Assembly (NCBI GenBank): GCA_956465555.1
Contig: OY101124.1
Coordinates: forward strand, 868,001 to 932,000
Direction of reading: 5' to 3'
DNA length: 64,000 bases
DNA from: Nitzschia sp. pyKryTriq1
Lineage: Eukaryota; Bacillariophyta; Bacillariophyceae; Bacillariales; Bacillariaceae
Part shown: in pieces, positions 10,532 through 20,840 of the stretch
Position numbering within the stretch: position 1 is the first letter of the stretch
Layout: the number at the start of each line of letters is the position of its first letter
The notes under the pieces: generated by a model
The model's database searches: none
Told to the model about the DNA's origin: nothing
What the model saw: the letters and a program-made list of their open reading frames with translations, nothing else
Translations under genes and position numbers: made by a program

Positions 10532-12832
10532 TTATTCCTTAGCATGTTCCAGCTCTTTCTTTTCTTGCCATAGACGCGCGCATTCTTTCATGACATCTGC
10601 TTGGGAGACTTTCCCCGTACCCTTGTGACGCATCGTCAGTCGTTCGCGCACGGCTTTGGAGTGCTCCTTGACAAACAAGTTGTACCCAGAGGGTGGAGCG
10701 CGCTTCTTGGGAGTCTTCCCTACATTGTCACGCGAAGAATGGTCCGGTACGTCCACTTCTACGAGTCTACCTCGGCATCGTCCGCAACACTGACGTTTCA
10801 GATCCACCGACCGACTGTGCCGTTGGACGAGAAACTTGCAGCCGGGCGTGGTGCAAGCCCAAGCATACTTGTACTGGATCTTGTAGTCGTGGGTGGTCGT
10901 TACTTCGACACCAGGGATCCGTCGCATGGCAATCTTGGCCCATTTCTTGAAAGACGCACCATGGGGCGGATTGCTAACTCCATCAATGATCCAGGCGGCA
11001 GCATGTACCATTTCATGAAGCAAGGTCGATTGCAGACGTTCAGGGTCGTCCAGAACTTTCGTACTGAGCTCAATTATCGCGATTCTTGTTGCAGGGACAC
11101 CTGGTGTAAAATCTTGGCGGCGTCTCTGCAGACGGGTCAATCCTGCGGTGGTGCGGAGCTTTTTCGACCACACAACTTTTACCGAAGCCAGCTTTCCCTC
11201 AAATGCTGCACTGTCGTACTCCTGAAAGTATTTACTGGAAAGTGCTTCGCGGTTCTTCTTGAATGCCGCGGGTCCCATGGTTCTCTTTGTCTTGGGTTTG
11301 GTTGGGAGCTCTATGTTTGGATTCCAGTTTTCACTGTCAATAGGAAAAGATGAAGATCGCCTGGTCCCTCCCCTGGCTAGCTTGGAAATGGACTTGCGAC
11401 GAAGATCCTTGCCAGAATCTGAATATTCTTCGTCCGGAGATTCGAATGAGAAATCACTGCTACTTCCTCCATCCCATTCGTTGTCTTCACTACTATCATC
11501 AATATTGATTGGTTTGGTTGCTGACGCTCGAGTTTTCCATTCAGCCACCGACTCATCTGATGTGTCCACCAAATTATTATTATTGTTATCATCATCATCA
11601 TCATCATCATCACTGTTCACCAGATCAATAATTTCTTGTGGGTTCGGTGGCTTTGTCGCACCAGCGCTAGAGGGGGATTTCTCTCGGGCCGAGGCCATCA
11701 CAGCGGGCACTCCCGGTTCATCCAGGTTCACAGAATCTCTACCACTGCTTCCCACATCAGGTGCGATGGTTTTCGAACTGGATTCTTGATTGTGCGAAGA
11801 TGACAGATCACCGTCCGCGCTTACTTTATCTGGTGAATGACGATTTGACGCCAGAATATTTTCTCTTGGTGTACCGTTTCGTTCTGGAGATTGTACCAAG
11901 TACGAAAGATCGACTTGGTAAATGCTGCTGTCAACAGAAGATGATGATTTGGCCGAAAAGGTCTCGCCCCATTCTTCTTGGTGGTCAGGGATGGTCTGTG
12001 AATTCGCCTTTCCACCTGCTTGAGGACTAAACTGTGGATTGAGCTGCTCGGAAAAGACGTTCTCGTTGACGTCAACGTCAGCATTAGGTTTGGCAGGCGA
12101 TGCATCAAGTATGTGGGAGATATCAAAGCGAATGACTGAGCTACTACCTGAGGAGTCTAATTCTTCTTCTTCTTCCTCGAATTCGTTGTGTTGTTCCCCA
12201 TCATCGTCATTATTTTCTTCTTTCTCCCGAATGCCCTCCTCCACTTTCCAAGGCTCATCGTCTGCTGCTTCCCCAAAAGTCAAAAATTGCCCAAAATCAG
12301 CTACCAAGTCCGTCGGCAGAGGAGTCTTTATGGACGACGAATAATCGTCGTCCATAAAGTTGTCCTCTCCCGAGGATGGCGACAATGATGCTTCGTCGTC
12401 GTCGTCGTCACTTTTCGTGGAATCTCTTCTTCTAGTTCTGGGCAGATGATGCTCCATGAGGTTGTTTCTGTTTTCCACGTCCGACTCGTCACTGCCATCC
12501 AACTCCAACACTGGTGGAACACAACCTTCACAGGCGCAACCATCACCGCCGTTGTCTTTCGTAGAGTGTGATGGTATTTTTATCGTCATAGTCTTTTGGT
12601 TTTCAATGGCATCCATAAAGTCGATTGCTGCTGCTGCTGCTGCTGGTGGCGGTGGTGGCGGCGTCGCCGCCTTTGGAATTATCGCCATTCGTCGATTGCT
12701 GCCGCTGCTTTCGATCATTGTTCGCCAAAGTTTGCCATGGCGGGGTAAAAAGTCACGCTCGAATCTTTGCTGAATGCGGTTGCTTTTCTTTTGGCTGGCA
12801 CTGGTAGTGGTGGTGGTGGTCGCGGAATCCAT
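10532..12832 (-). CDS. GCNA-like SprT zinc metalloprotease with HMG box
   Basis: Intronless, 766 residues. In order: a long acidic Ser/Asp/Glu-rich disordered region (about 1-535); a SprT-like domain (about 550-690) with zinc-binding LLHEMVH (His606, Glu607, His610) and a following HG (624); a zinc ribbon with Cys660, Cys665, Cys683, Cys686; and a C-terminal HMG box (about 712-763) beginning PPSGYNLFVKEHSKAVRERL. This is the architecture of GCNA/ACRC proteins, nuclear proteases that counter DNA-protein crosslinks, in animals with a germline role. The start is the ATG at 12832 (ACCATGGAT); the frame is open upstream without a good ATG. Poly-Asp and poly-Asn tracts come from GAT/AAT repeats (about 11577-11612). 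The gene faces ASH2 tail to tail, about 210 bp apart. Confidence 0.85.
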   Translation of the reverse strand: MDSATTTTTTSASQKKSNRIQQRFERDFLPRHGKLWRTMIESSGSNRRMAIIPKAATPPPPPPAAAAAAIDFMDAIENQKTMTIKIPSHSTKDNGGDGCACEGCVPPVLELDGSDESDVENRNNLMEHHLPRTRRRDSTKSDDDDDEASLSPSSGEDNFMDDDYSSSIKTPLPTDLVADFGQFLTFGEAADDEPWKVEEGIREKEENNDDDGEQHNEFEEEEEELDSSGSSSVIRFDISHILDASPAKPNADVDVNENVFSEQLNPQFSPQAGGKANSQTIPDHQEEWGETFSAKSSSSVDSSIYQVDLSYLVQSPERNGTPRENILASNRHSPDKVSADGDLSSSHNQESSSKTIAPDVGSSGRDSVNLDEPGVPAVMASAREKSPSSAGATKPPNPQEIIDLVNSDDDDDDDDNNNNNLVDTSDESVAEWKTRASATKPINIDDSSEDNEWDGGSSSDFSFESPDEEYSDSGKDLRRKSISKLARGGTRRSSSFPIDSENWNPNIELPTKPKTKRTMGPAAFKKNREALSSKYFQEYDSAAFEGKLASVKVVWSKKLRTTAGLTRLQRRRQDFTPGVPATRIAIIELSTKVLDDPERLQSTLLHEMVHAAAWIIDGVSNPPHGASFKKWAKIAMRRIPGVEVTTTHDYKIQYKYAWACTTPGCKFLVQRHSRSVDLKRQCCGRCRGRLVEVDVPDHSSRDNVGKTPKKRAPPSGYNLFVKEHSKAVRERLTMRHKGTGKVSQADVMKECARLWQEKKELEHAKE

Positions 12833-13432
12833 GGTATGATGATTGATAGTTCTACCACTACACGTAGTAGAGAAAGGTAGTCTATGTTGTACTCGTATGA
12901 AGGTTTCTGTGAGATGTCCCGTCTTCATTACAGTACTGGTGATGTACAAGTACGGACCAGACTGGTACTGGTATTCAGCCTATCATCGTGAGATTGCGCA
13001 TTTTGCAGTTAGCAGCCCTGCATACTCCTCTACTACAGGTAGTCTGGTACAGTGCTGTAGTAGTGTCATGGGAGAAAAAATTTAAAATCCGCACGAGCTA
13101 AAAAATTCAAACTACAGTACGGCGTACCCAGGGGGGCGTCGGGGTGTTTTGTTGGGTGTGTCCCGTACACGTATGTACTGTACCGTTCGTACTGTGAAAC
13201 GAAACTGGTGGTCCGTCCTTCCCCCGCCCCATCGTCAAAGTTAGGTTATGACTCGCTCGACTTGTAGCAAAAGATCCAAAATCGAAGAACTTCGCATCTC
13301 CCCCCATCGAAATCGGGCAAGCACTTCAGTACATAAGGTACAGTACCAGGTACCGGTACAGTACCGGTATGGTGTGTAGCAAGATCGCAAAGAAATCGAC
13401 GGCGAACGGCGAACGGCGAAAGGAAAGCACCG
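12833..13432. other. divergent promoter region, GTAC-rich
   Basis: About 600 bp between divergently transcribed genes (GCNA-like and dienelactone hydrolase). It contains CAGTACTG and GTACCGGTAC palindromes (about 12930-12975 and 13325-13375) and a short direct triplet of GGCGAAC near 13400-13420. No gene seen. Confidence 0.5.
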
Positions 13433-14332
13433 ATGAAGAATCATCACCATCAATCTAAACAAGTCTCATCACCATACTCTCCTACCATGGCCGCCGAAAG
13501 CTGTTGTCCACCGGGCTCTATTGGAGCACCGACACCAAGCTTTGACAGCGAGCAGCCAAAAGGAACCTTTTTCACAGTGCCATCACCAGCAGCACCAAAA
13601 AATACGACTACGCCCGTGCCTTGTTATCACTACGTCGCTCCATCATCATCGTCGTCATCATCCGCCTCTACCAAGGCACTGATTTTATTTCACGACGTTT
13701 GGGGATTCAAGTCTCGTATCATTACAATTGCGGATTGGTTGGCGGAACAAGCCTCCTGTCATGTGCTCGTTATTGATTTCTTTCGGGGCAAGACCTACGC
13801 CGATCTGGAAAAGTATGACGATAACATGAAGGATTGGTTTCTAGGAGTCCCATACGAGCCGAACGTTACCCGTGATCTACAAGCGTGTATCGACTATATG
13901 CAAACGGAAAAGAATGTTAGCGAGTTTGGTTGCATGGGGTTTTGCTGGGGATGTTGGGCCATTGCGAAGACGTGTGAAAGAACGGCTGGTGCTACTGGTG
14001 ATGCTGCTGTCATTGTGCCTTGGAAAGTGGCCATCTGTGCCAATCCTAGTTTCAAGATTGAACAATGGCTCTTTGGTGGAGACGCCGTCCAACTCATGCA
14101 AAGTATTTCCTGTCCCGTACTTTTGATGCCAGCTGGAAATGATCCAGATTACACCAAACCTGACAGTGCCGAATTCCAGGCCATGCCCAACAAGGCTACT
14201 AGCAAGAGCATCGCCTTTGAAGAAATGAGTCACGGGTTTACCACAAGAGGGGATTTGACGGATCCAAAAATGAAACGAGACGTTGACGCTGCCCTTCAAG
14301 CGAGTCTTGAATTCATCCAAAAGTATTTATAG
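13433..14332 (+). CDS. dienelactone hydrolase family protein
   Basis: Intronless alpha/beta hydrolase, 299 residues from ATG 13433. The family triad is visible: nucleophile Cys171 in GFCWG, Asp237 in PAGNDPD and His267 in MSHGF. The HDVWG segment (87-91) is the typical oxyanion-side loop. Dienelactone hydrolases open cyclic dienelactones to maleylacetate; eukaryotic members often have unknown ester or lactone substrates. The protein is probably cytosolic. A second ATG at 13487 has a better context (TACCATGGC) and gives MAAESCCPPGS, a start common in this family, so the true protein may be 18 residues shorter. The His-rich leader MKNHHHQSK is otherwise atypical. Confidence 0.85.
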   Translation: MKNHHHQSKQVSSPYSPTMAAESCCPPGSIGAPTPSFDSEQPKGTFFTVPSPAAPKNTTTPVPCYHYVAPSSSSSSSASTKALILFHDVWGFKSRIITIADWLAEQASCHVLVIDFFRGKTYADLEKYDDNMKDWFLGVPYEPNVTRDLQACIDYMQTEKNVSEFGCMGFCWGCWAIAKTCERTAGATGDAAVIVPWKVAICANPSFKIEQWLFGGDAVQLMQSISCPVLLMPAGNDPDYTKPDSAEFQAMPNKATSKSIAFEEMSHGFTTRGDLTDPKMKRDVDAALQASLEFIQKYL

Positions 14333-14733
14333 TTTACTCACTTCTCTCACTCTCTCTCTCTCTACTAGAAGTATATTCGTATACGAGGATTTTCTTTTGT
14401 TCTTGTTCGCAATCATCCATCATCATCCACCAGTGACACGGTAGCCCTACTGTAGCATGGTCTTCATTCTCCAGCGAGCGAGTCGCAGAGATCATCATAC
14501 CATAGCGCAGCCAGTAACTTATCGCGGCATCGATACTATTGGTACTTGTACGGTACAGTAGGAGACGGTGGCGAACGCACCTTCTTCGCCGTGTTCGCTT
14601 TCCTTCAAGCGTTTCTTCGCGCCGAGCGCCGACGATAATTCCATGTATGGTTTAGCATGTATATTAATAACATGCAGGCCATCATCGTCACACATCACAC
14701 AAAATAACCTTCGTGAACGAAAGAAACTGTACA
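14333..14733. other. intergenic, no gene seen
   Basis: Begins with a CT-dinucleotide tract (about 14340-14365) after the hydrolase stop. The rest is the presumed promoter and 5' UTR of the mitochondrial carrier gene. No coding signal. Confidence 0.45.
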
Positions 14734-15564
14734 ATGGTGGTTGTGAACGATTCGATTCGAGAGGCGACAGCGGGGGGCTTAGCAGGTGCCTTCAACAAAA
14801 CTCTAATGGCACCACTAGACAGGCTCAAGCTAGTGGTACAACTTCGAGGATCATTGGGAAAGGAAGCGACAGCTTATGCGAGCCCTTGGTCGGCATTCCA
14901 TCGCATGTTGAATGAGGAAGGCGTTTTGGCTTTGTGGCGGGGCAATGTCTCCACGATGATGATCGAAGCCGGCACATTATCTCTCAATTTCAGTACGTAC
15001 AATTCTAGCCCATATTTGTTTGTGTTGACGAGGATCCATCTAACCTGAATATCTCCTGCCTGTTGCGATATTCCAAAAGTGTTCATGGATTGGTATAAAA
15101 AGGTAGCAACACACATTGTAGGCGAGGACCAGCAACTTATAAAATCATTTCTATCCGCGGCACTTGCGGGTGGTACCGCCATCACCTTGTTGTACCCTAT
15201 TGGGCTAGCTCGAACAAAGTTGGCCTTGGATGTAGGGCAGGAAAATCGACGATTTCCCAACGGCATGAGAGACGTTATTCGTTATTCGGTGCAGACGAAT
15301 GGAGTCACAAGTCTATATCAAGGGTATGGAGTGGCGCTGGCAAGTGTATCTTTATATCGCATGGTGCACCTCGGTGGGTACGATTATATCAAATCCGAAT
15401 TGTTCCATCGGAATGGCCTACCCCGGGATGCCGACTCGTCGGTGTTGCCATTGGGGGAACGATTTCTAGCCGCGCAATTCGTAAGCATGTCGGCGTCGAC
15501 CATACACTACCCACTAGATTCGGTGCGTCGAAGGCTCATGATTGAATGTGAAACGCTCCCGTAA
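14734..15564 (+). CDS. mitochondrial carrier family protein, short C-terminus
   Basis: Two exons: 14734-14992 and 15080-15564 (87-bp GT-AG intron, donor GTACGT), 247 residues. The first repeat carries PLDRLKLVVQ (the P-x-D/E-x2-K/R signature at residues 27-32), followed by an EEGVLALWRGN loop. The second repeat has YPIGLARTKLAL, in which the signature acidic residue is Gly. The third starts YPLDSVRRRLM and stops about seven residues later. Carriers normally have six membrane helices over about 300 residues, so the last helix and matrix loop are missing. The overall sequence looks closest to the ADP/ATP carrier and CaMC-type branch, but the substrate cannot be read from motifs. Start ATG 14734 (ACAATGG). 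A further 3' exon or a frame break after 15560 could explain the short end. Confidence 0.75.
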
Positions 15565-16464
15565 ATATCTAGGTCGAACGTATCCAGCAGGAGATTGAAG
15601 AATCCTGAAATATTTCCACGCATCAGTCCTATTAATCAAAAGTCATTATGACTCCCTCCCTTTTGAAGAGTATCCAAAACAACAAACAACGAACATGAAC
15701 AACATGAGAGAAAAGCTCACTTTATTGAATGAATCTTAGTCTACACAGTATGAAATCAACATCTAGTACATAAAACAAAATCAAGTCACCACTACTAGAC
15801 TAGTATAGCTTTCTTGACGTATACTAGAGGTGGTATACAAGAGATCACAAGGATTCAGAAATTGCTAAATCAACATTCATTCAATAAAGTCCGTTTCGAG
15901 TAACGTACAAAAAGTATCCCTTGGGCCATGAGAGGAAGACAAGAAGTTCCCAGAGGAAGAGGTGGGGGCAGATTTTGAAATCAGTGCTGAATATATAAAT
16001 CCAGTTGTCCTCGGAAATCTGTCGTTTGGTTCTAGTAGAGGCTGATACAGTGCGGGCCCGTCCCCCAAAAAGAACGACGGACGGACGCTCACGTCTGTAC
16101 ATCAGCCGATAGCTAAAGAGTGGACGAGTATACTGTAGATGATCACGCAATCAAATTTGAGTCGTTCCACGACCCAACGGACATTTTAGTCATCCAGCCG
16201 ATCCTCGTTATCTGGGAACTTTAACAAGGAACTTGCAAGCACTATATTTTCTCTTGCAAACCCCCGGTAAAAGGGACCCAAAACCAAGTCGTCATCTGCG
16301 CGATCTTGCATACTATGGTACTCGTATTGTGGCTTCGTTCTTGTTGCTTCTTTCACCTTTCACCGACCAATATCAGCCATCATGGTCATACTCGAGCATC
16401 TCACCACCATATCGTCGTGCATTCATTATCCATTCTTTGTTATCATTGTATTGCCATTACTACC
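15565..16464. other. intergenic, no gene seen
   Basis: About 900 bp without a supported gene. Open frames on the minus strand (15877-16150) overlap one another and lack domain signals. The last 200 bp, His/Ser-rich if translated, probably form the CAP 5' UTR. Confidence 0.45.
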
Positions 16465-18198
16465 ATGGTGGCACATGAGAAACTAGACCCTCTTCGGGAA
16501 TTCCTCGATGCCGTCGTGACAAGGATTGAAGCGTTGGAGGCCCACTGTGGCTTCGCCAGCATTCCCAAGTCGTCCTCGCACGGCACCTCGTCGGCGGGTG
16601 CCATGCAAAAGACCCCCTCTGTGAAGCATCTCACTGGAGCCGGTACGTCATCATTATTTACGGTAGTCTAGAGTATCTTGGTAGGGGGCAAAAATTGTTG
16701 CGTACTTTTCCTCACAAACTCTACCGACCTCATTCTCGTTTAGGCGACACCCCTGCTCTCAAGGCATTTGACAAGTTCAAGAGTGCTTCTGTTTACAAGT
16801 TTGCAGATACTTGCGACGACTTGGAAATGGGAGGGCTTGGAAAGCTGTTGACGGAAACGTTCGAGGGTATGCGCTATGTAATTCTTCTGGCTTCTCGATC
16901 CAAGGAGCCCGCGGATATGATGGAACTCCAGCCTCATCTCAAGCCAATCACGGATCCTGTCTCGCTAATCCGTGCTTTGCGGTTGAATCGAGACTTTGAC
17001 AATCACATGAAAGCCATCATGGAAATGCTAGCTTGTGTCTCGTGGGTAACTTGTCGTGCTCCTTCTCAATTGCCGGCGCCGTTTGTCAAGGAATGTGTCG
17101 GTTCGAGCGACTTTTGGAGCAACCGTATTCGCAAAGAATTCAAGGGAAAGGATGACGACAAGTCCAAGCTTCAGTTGGAATTTTGTGACGGAATGAAAAA
17201 GTTGCTACAAGATTTGGCTATCTACATTGAAGAAAACCACAAAACTGGGCTCACCTTTAATCCCAAGGGAGTCAGTGTGGCGGAAGCCGCCATTGTTCTT
17301 TCCGACAATCCTTTGGCCGACGCGGCAGCTGCTGCCACCCGCAAGAACGACCAAAAGACGCACAAACGAGCCACGTTGGTCGGAAACACGGTCAAGGGAG
17401 GAAATATAGCCGGCATGGTTGCTGAATTAGCTGGTCGAGTTTCTGAAGACGGGTCTTCGGCCGCGACTGGACTGAAAAAGGTAAGACTACTCTCACGAAC
17501 GACCGCTGGGGGCAATGCATCAAGTGATGAGACATGTTTGTAGCTAAGCTTGTGCAATTTCCACTCTGTAGGTCACCAAAGACATGCAAACGTGGCGCAA
17601 GGAGTTCAAAGATGGAGGAAAAGCCCCCACAGTTGTTGTCAAGACACCAACTCCTGTAAAGAAGGATGAAAAGAAAAAGAAGAAGAAGGGATTGCCCATC
17701 TTGGAATACCAAGAGCGGGGAACCAAATGGGTCATCGAAAATCAAGACAAGGAGTCCGCTATTAGCACAGGAGAAAATGGTATCTTGGTTGTGGAAGTGA
17801 CTGATCCCAAGCAACAAGTCTATATTTTCAACTGCGAAGACGTTACCGTGAAGATCAATGGAGGAAAGCTCAAGTCGGTCGTTGTCGATACATGCTCCAA
17901 AGTGAATGTCGTATTTGGTACAATCATCAGCGGTTGCGAGCTGGTGAACAGTAAGAAAATCGCCGTTCAGGCTGACGGAGTCTGCCCGGTGTTCACAATC
18001 GATAAGACAGTCGGAGTTACGGTCTGGTTGTGCGAAGAGAGTGCCAAGATTTCCTCATTCACAACTAGCATGAGTTCTGAAATGAATGTGAATATTCCAG
18101 AAGGAGACGATAGAAAAGAAATGCCAATTCCAGAGCAGTTTGTCCACAAGCTTACTGGAGGAAGTCTTACCAGCGAGGTGTCGGACTTGTACCATTAA
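16465..18198 (+). CDS. CAP: adenylyl cyclase-associated protein (CAP/Srv2)
   Basis: Three exons: 16465-16642, 16744-17480, 17572-18198 (introns 101 and 91 bp), 513 residues. The N-terminus has the short amphipathic helix LREFLDAVVTRIEALE typical of CAP oligomerisation. A helical folded domain (about 65-230) follows, with LKPITDPVSLIRALR. GLKKVTKDMQTWRKEF, spanning the second splice junction, resembles the CAP WH2 actin-binding segment. Lys-rich and Pro-poor linkers precede the C-terminal CARP beta-helix (about 355-505; GTKWVIENQ, QQVYIFNCEDVTVKING). CAP recycles cofilin-bound ADP-actin and promotes nucleotide exchange in the cytosol. The polyproline stretch of animal and fungal CAP is almost absent. 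Start ATG 16465 (CTACCATGG). It converges with the ING-SGF29 gene. Confidence 0.93.
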
Positions 18199-18547
18199 TA
18201 GATACTGATGCAAAAACCAGCGTGGAGCACGATTTCTGCCGCCCAAATCTGATTTAAAAGTATTAGTCCATGTTACAATTGAACAAGTGCTAGTCTTGTT
18301 GCTTCGTATCCGTATTTGATACCAGGAAGAGTGCGTGCCCCTTTTCCACGCCTATTTTTGAACATGGTACCACGTCATGACGATGACTGGGGTCAGGCGG
18401 TCCTCTAAAGAACTTCGACAACTCAAAATTAAATCAAGAGCCGGGTCAAGACATCATGGCATACGCTCAAAATGTCCATACTTTGTAGCTCGCGTATTCG
18501 TACGCCTTTTGTGGTTGCATTCTCTGAGGCCTCGTGGCAAAACATTA
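18199..18547. other. convergent intergenic region
   Basis: The 349 bp between the stops of the CAP gene (plus strand) and the ING-SGF29 gene (minus strand). It presumably holds both 3' UTRs. Nothing else seen. Confidence 0.5.
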
Positions 18548-19601
18548 CTAGGGCGGTCGCATGACGTGTTGCAACAATACGGCCTTGTCATGAGTGACTC
18601 CATGTTCGTCACTGTCGTCAACAAAATGGACCATGACAAAGCTCCCCCCACCGCTAACTTTACGAGCTGTCTGGACGATCGTAGCTTGATAAAAGGCTGT
18701 AGTATCCGGGTAAACAGCAAAAACCGTGTCCCCCCGACTCGGACTCCGAAGGTTTCCCAGAATAACCACTTGGTTCTCCGGCAAGTTAAAGACTTGAAAC
18801 GAAGTTCGACTGTGAGTACAGGGATTACCAGAAACAACTGTGATCGGTCTACCATAGTGCAGCCCATAGTCCACTTACTTTTGTTACTCTCACTATCCTC
18901 ATCTGAGAGCTGATACATTCCCGTTTGAGCGTCATGTGTAATCACCTTGGCCAGGATCCAATCGGGTGACCCAGGAACTACTTGAATGGCGGCCAAATCG
19001 TTCGGTTTGGCGGCTCCTGGTTTTTGGAATTCGCCAGTTGTTTGAAGTTGCCCTTTCATCTCCTCAAGATCCGCATCTAGTCGCTTGCAGATATTTTCCA
19101 CAAGATTACATGTCTGTTCTGCAATGGCAACCTTTTCTTCCGCACGTTGTAGGGCATCTGCTTGAACGACTTCAATCCTTCGAAGTGTAGAGGGTTCTCG
19201 GACATAGGCCATGAGTTCTTCCGTGGTGGGAATGATTGCCGGACGATTCTTTCCCGATCCCAGGACACGGACTTTAGTTCCATTTTCCACTACTTCTAAA
19301 CTGCCAATCTTCCCTTCTACCCGGTGTACGTAAGCCTGCTGAAGGGACACCATTTCGTCAAACAAGTCGCTGAGTCAAACATGTTATTATCACCAAACAA
19401 AGAGACAAAACAACGTGAGCAGATCCAAGAGCGACCGAACATCCTACAGTGTTGTAGTAGCGCGACCACAACATATCATTCTTACGCGCTGGACTTGTCC
19501 AAATCCTTCATTAGCTCGAGATTTCGCCGGACTTCTGGCGGCAACGTTGCAATATGTTCGATGAAGGCCTCCAAATACGTCTCGTCGCTGCTTCGTGCCA
19601 T
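18548..19601 (-). CDS. ING N-terminal domain fused to SGF29 tudor domain
   Basis: Three exons: 19486-19601, 18879-19369, 18548-18792 (introns 116 and 86 bp), 283 residues with consistent phases (2, then 1). Residues about 8-125 match the ING histone-binding domain: YLEAFIEHIATLPPEVRRNL, LMKDLDKSSADLFDEM across the first junction, and EEKVAIAEQTCNLVENICKR followed by LDADLEEM. Instead of the expected PHD finger, residues about 145-283 match the SGF29 C-terminal double tudor: SPDWILAKVITHD, the SPSRGDTVFAVYPDTTAFYQ core, FVMVHFVDDSD and a terminal LLQHVMRPP. ING proteins scaffold histone acetyltransferase or deacetylase complexes; SGF29 reads H3K4me2/3 for SAGA. Both the ING PHD and the SGF29 tudor read H3K4me, so the swap would keep the ligand (inference). 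The protein is probably nuclear. It could also be described as an SGF29 with an ING-like coiled coil. Confidence 0.82.
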
Positions 19602-19939
19602 TGCTGTGTAAGTATTCTTTAACAACAAGGGTGATGCACTCGATTGATTATGATACTGTACTGGTACAAACAAAGTATAATCTTCGGATTAGTAGGCCGT
19701 GGGGATTGATGATGATGATTATTCCCATCCTTCATTCGTCGCCGTCGTTCGTCGTCGTCCTCTTCTTCCTCTCTCCCGCAAGCATGCTTTTAGGCCCTCT
19801 ACTAGTAGCTAGCGGCTGGCGCAAATGGACCCGCGGCGCAAATGGACTCAAAATAATTCGTGCCGTTCTTCGCAAGATACAATATATCGAGACTACTTTA
19901 GTACATGGTGCTCGCACGTCGCGCACTCTAGCTATCCAT
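19602..19939. other. 5' flank of the ING-SGF29 gene
   Basis: No gene seen. Contains GATGAT and CGTCGT microsatellite-like runs (about 19708-19770) and a short direct repeat of GCGCAAATGGAC (about 19819 and 19836). Confidence 0.4.
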
Positions 19940-20503
19940 TCATCGAATCCCTTTTTTGTCTCGCCTTTCTTTCCACAATTTTAGTAAGTTGGTGGTATGG
20001 TATATCATCCCTGGCAAGTAGGCAGAGTTGCGGTTGAGCTTCCCCGCGTGGTACATCCAGCCGATTGAGCTGGATCCGTCGCAGAGAGAGAGCAGGCAGT
20101 CGTAGGCCCCTTCCTGCGACTCGTCGCACATTATCCAGGCCGTGACAACCATCGCCAAGAACTCGAGGACGTTATTGGCTTGGCTACCTTCTCGTAGCTG
20201 TGACCCTTTCGGTATTCGGATCCTCCATGCTCTCCCTGAGAAAGAATAGCCGCCTAGTCCCACCGGGCAAGAGTCGGACGCCCCCAACCTGGTGGGTTTC
20301 CGATGGACTAGTAGGTTCAAGAATTCCGAAGTTGGGATTTGCGATACCGAGGTTGACTCGATGATCTTATGAGGTTCATCGGTCGTCTCTCTTGGTATCG
20401 GTTTCGGGTTTGGGTGTTCGTTCGACTTCTTGTCTGTCCTTCGTTCGTTGGGGGTAGCCATTCTCCAACAGAAACACCTACACAACACTCCGCAATTTCT
20501 CAA
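19940..20503 (-). mobile_element. retrotransposon remnant with RNase H-like domain
   Basis: A 187-codon open frame on the minus strand reads as a fragment of a retroelement polyprotein. DSCPVGLGGYSFSGRAW supplies the first-strand Asp of an RNase H fold, NNVLEFLAMVVTAW the helix Glu, and LLSLCDGSSSIGWMYHAGKL the third acidic residue, in the order and spacing seen in RT-linked RNase H domains of DIRS/Ngaro-like and related elements. No reverse transcriptase, integrase or long terminal repeat was recognised nearby, and the frame stops soon after the RNase H-like part, so it is a relic. Its N-terminal leader (MATPNERRTDKKS) recurs at about 4229-4345 on the plus strand. The element class is tentative. 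Confidence 0.6.
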
Positions 20504-20840
20504 CCTGGCTCATTACCACTTGCAACACACTGTTCCGCCTCCATGCGATAGCACAATCACCCAGACTGTTCCGTGTTCCGTCGCTAGTAGGCGTTTGCCA
20601 CAATCATGAACTACCCGGTACATACGTATCAAGCAATTAGAGGACTTGTACTCGTACCAATGGTTTCGTCGAACTGTGAGCATTGTACTGTTAGCATGAT
20701 TTGATTCAAAGTGTTAAAAAAGTTCTATTGTACAGTGTATAATATGATGGTACATTGTATGAGCAAGAGAAGAAACCAGTTTGGTTGGTGTTGATGATGA
20801 TCGAATCATCATCAATCCATCAATCAATCAATCAATCCGC
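20504..20840. other. 3' flank of M11 protease A
   Basis: No gene seen. The last 80 bp before the protease stop, including an ATCA tetranucleotide run (about 20812-20838), are similar to the 3' flank of the second protease (about 25540-25600), showing that the duplication reaches beyond the stop codon. Confidence 0.5.
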
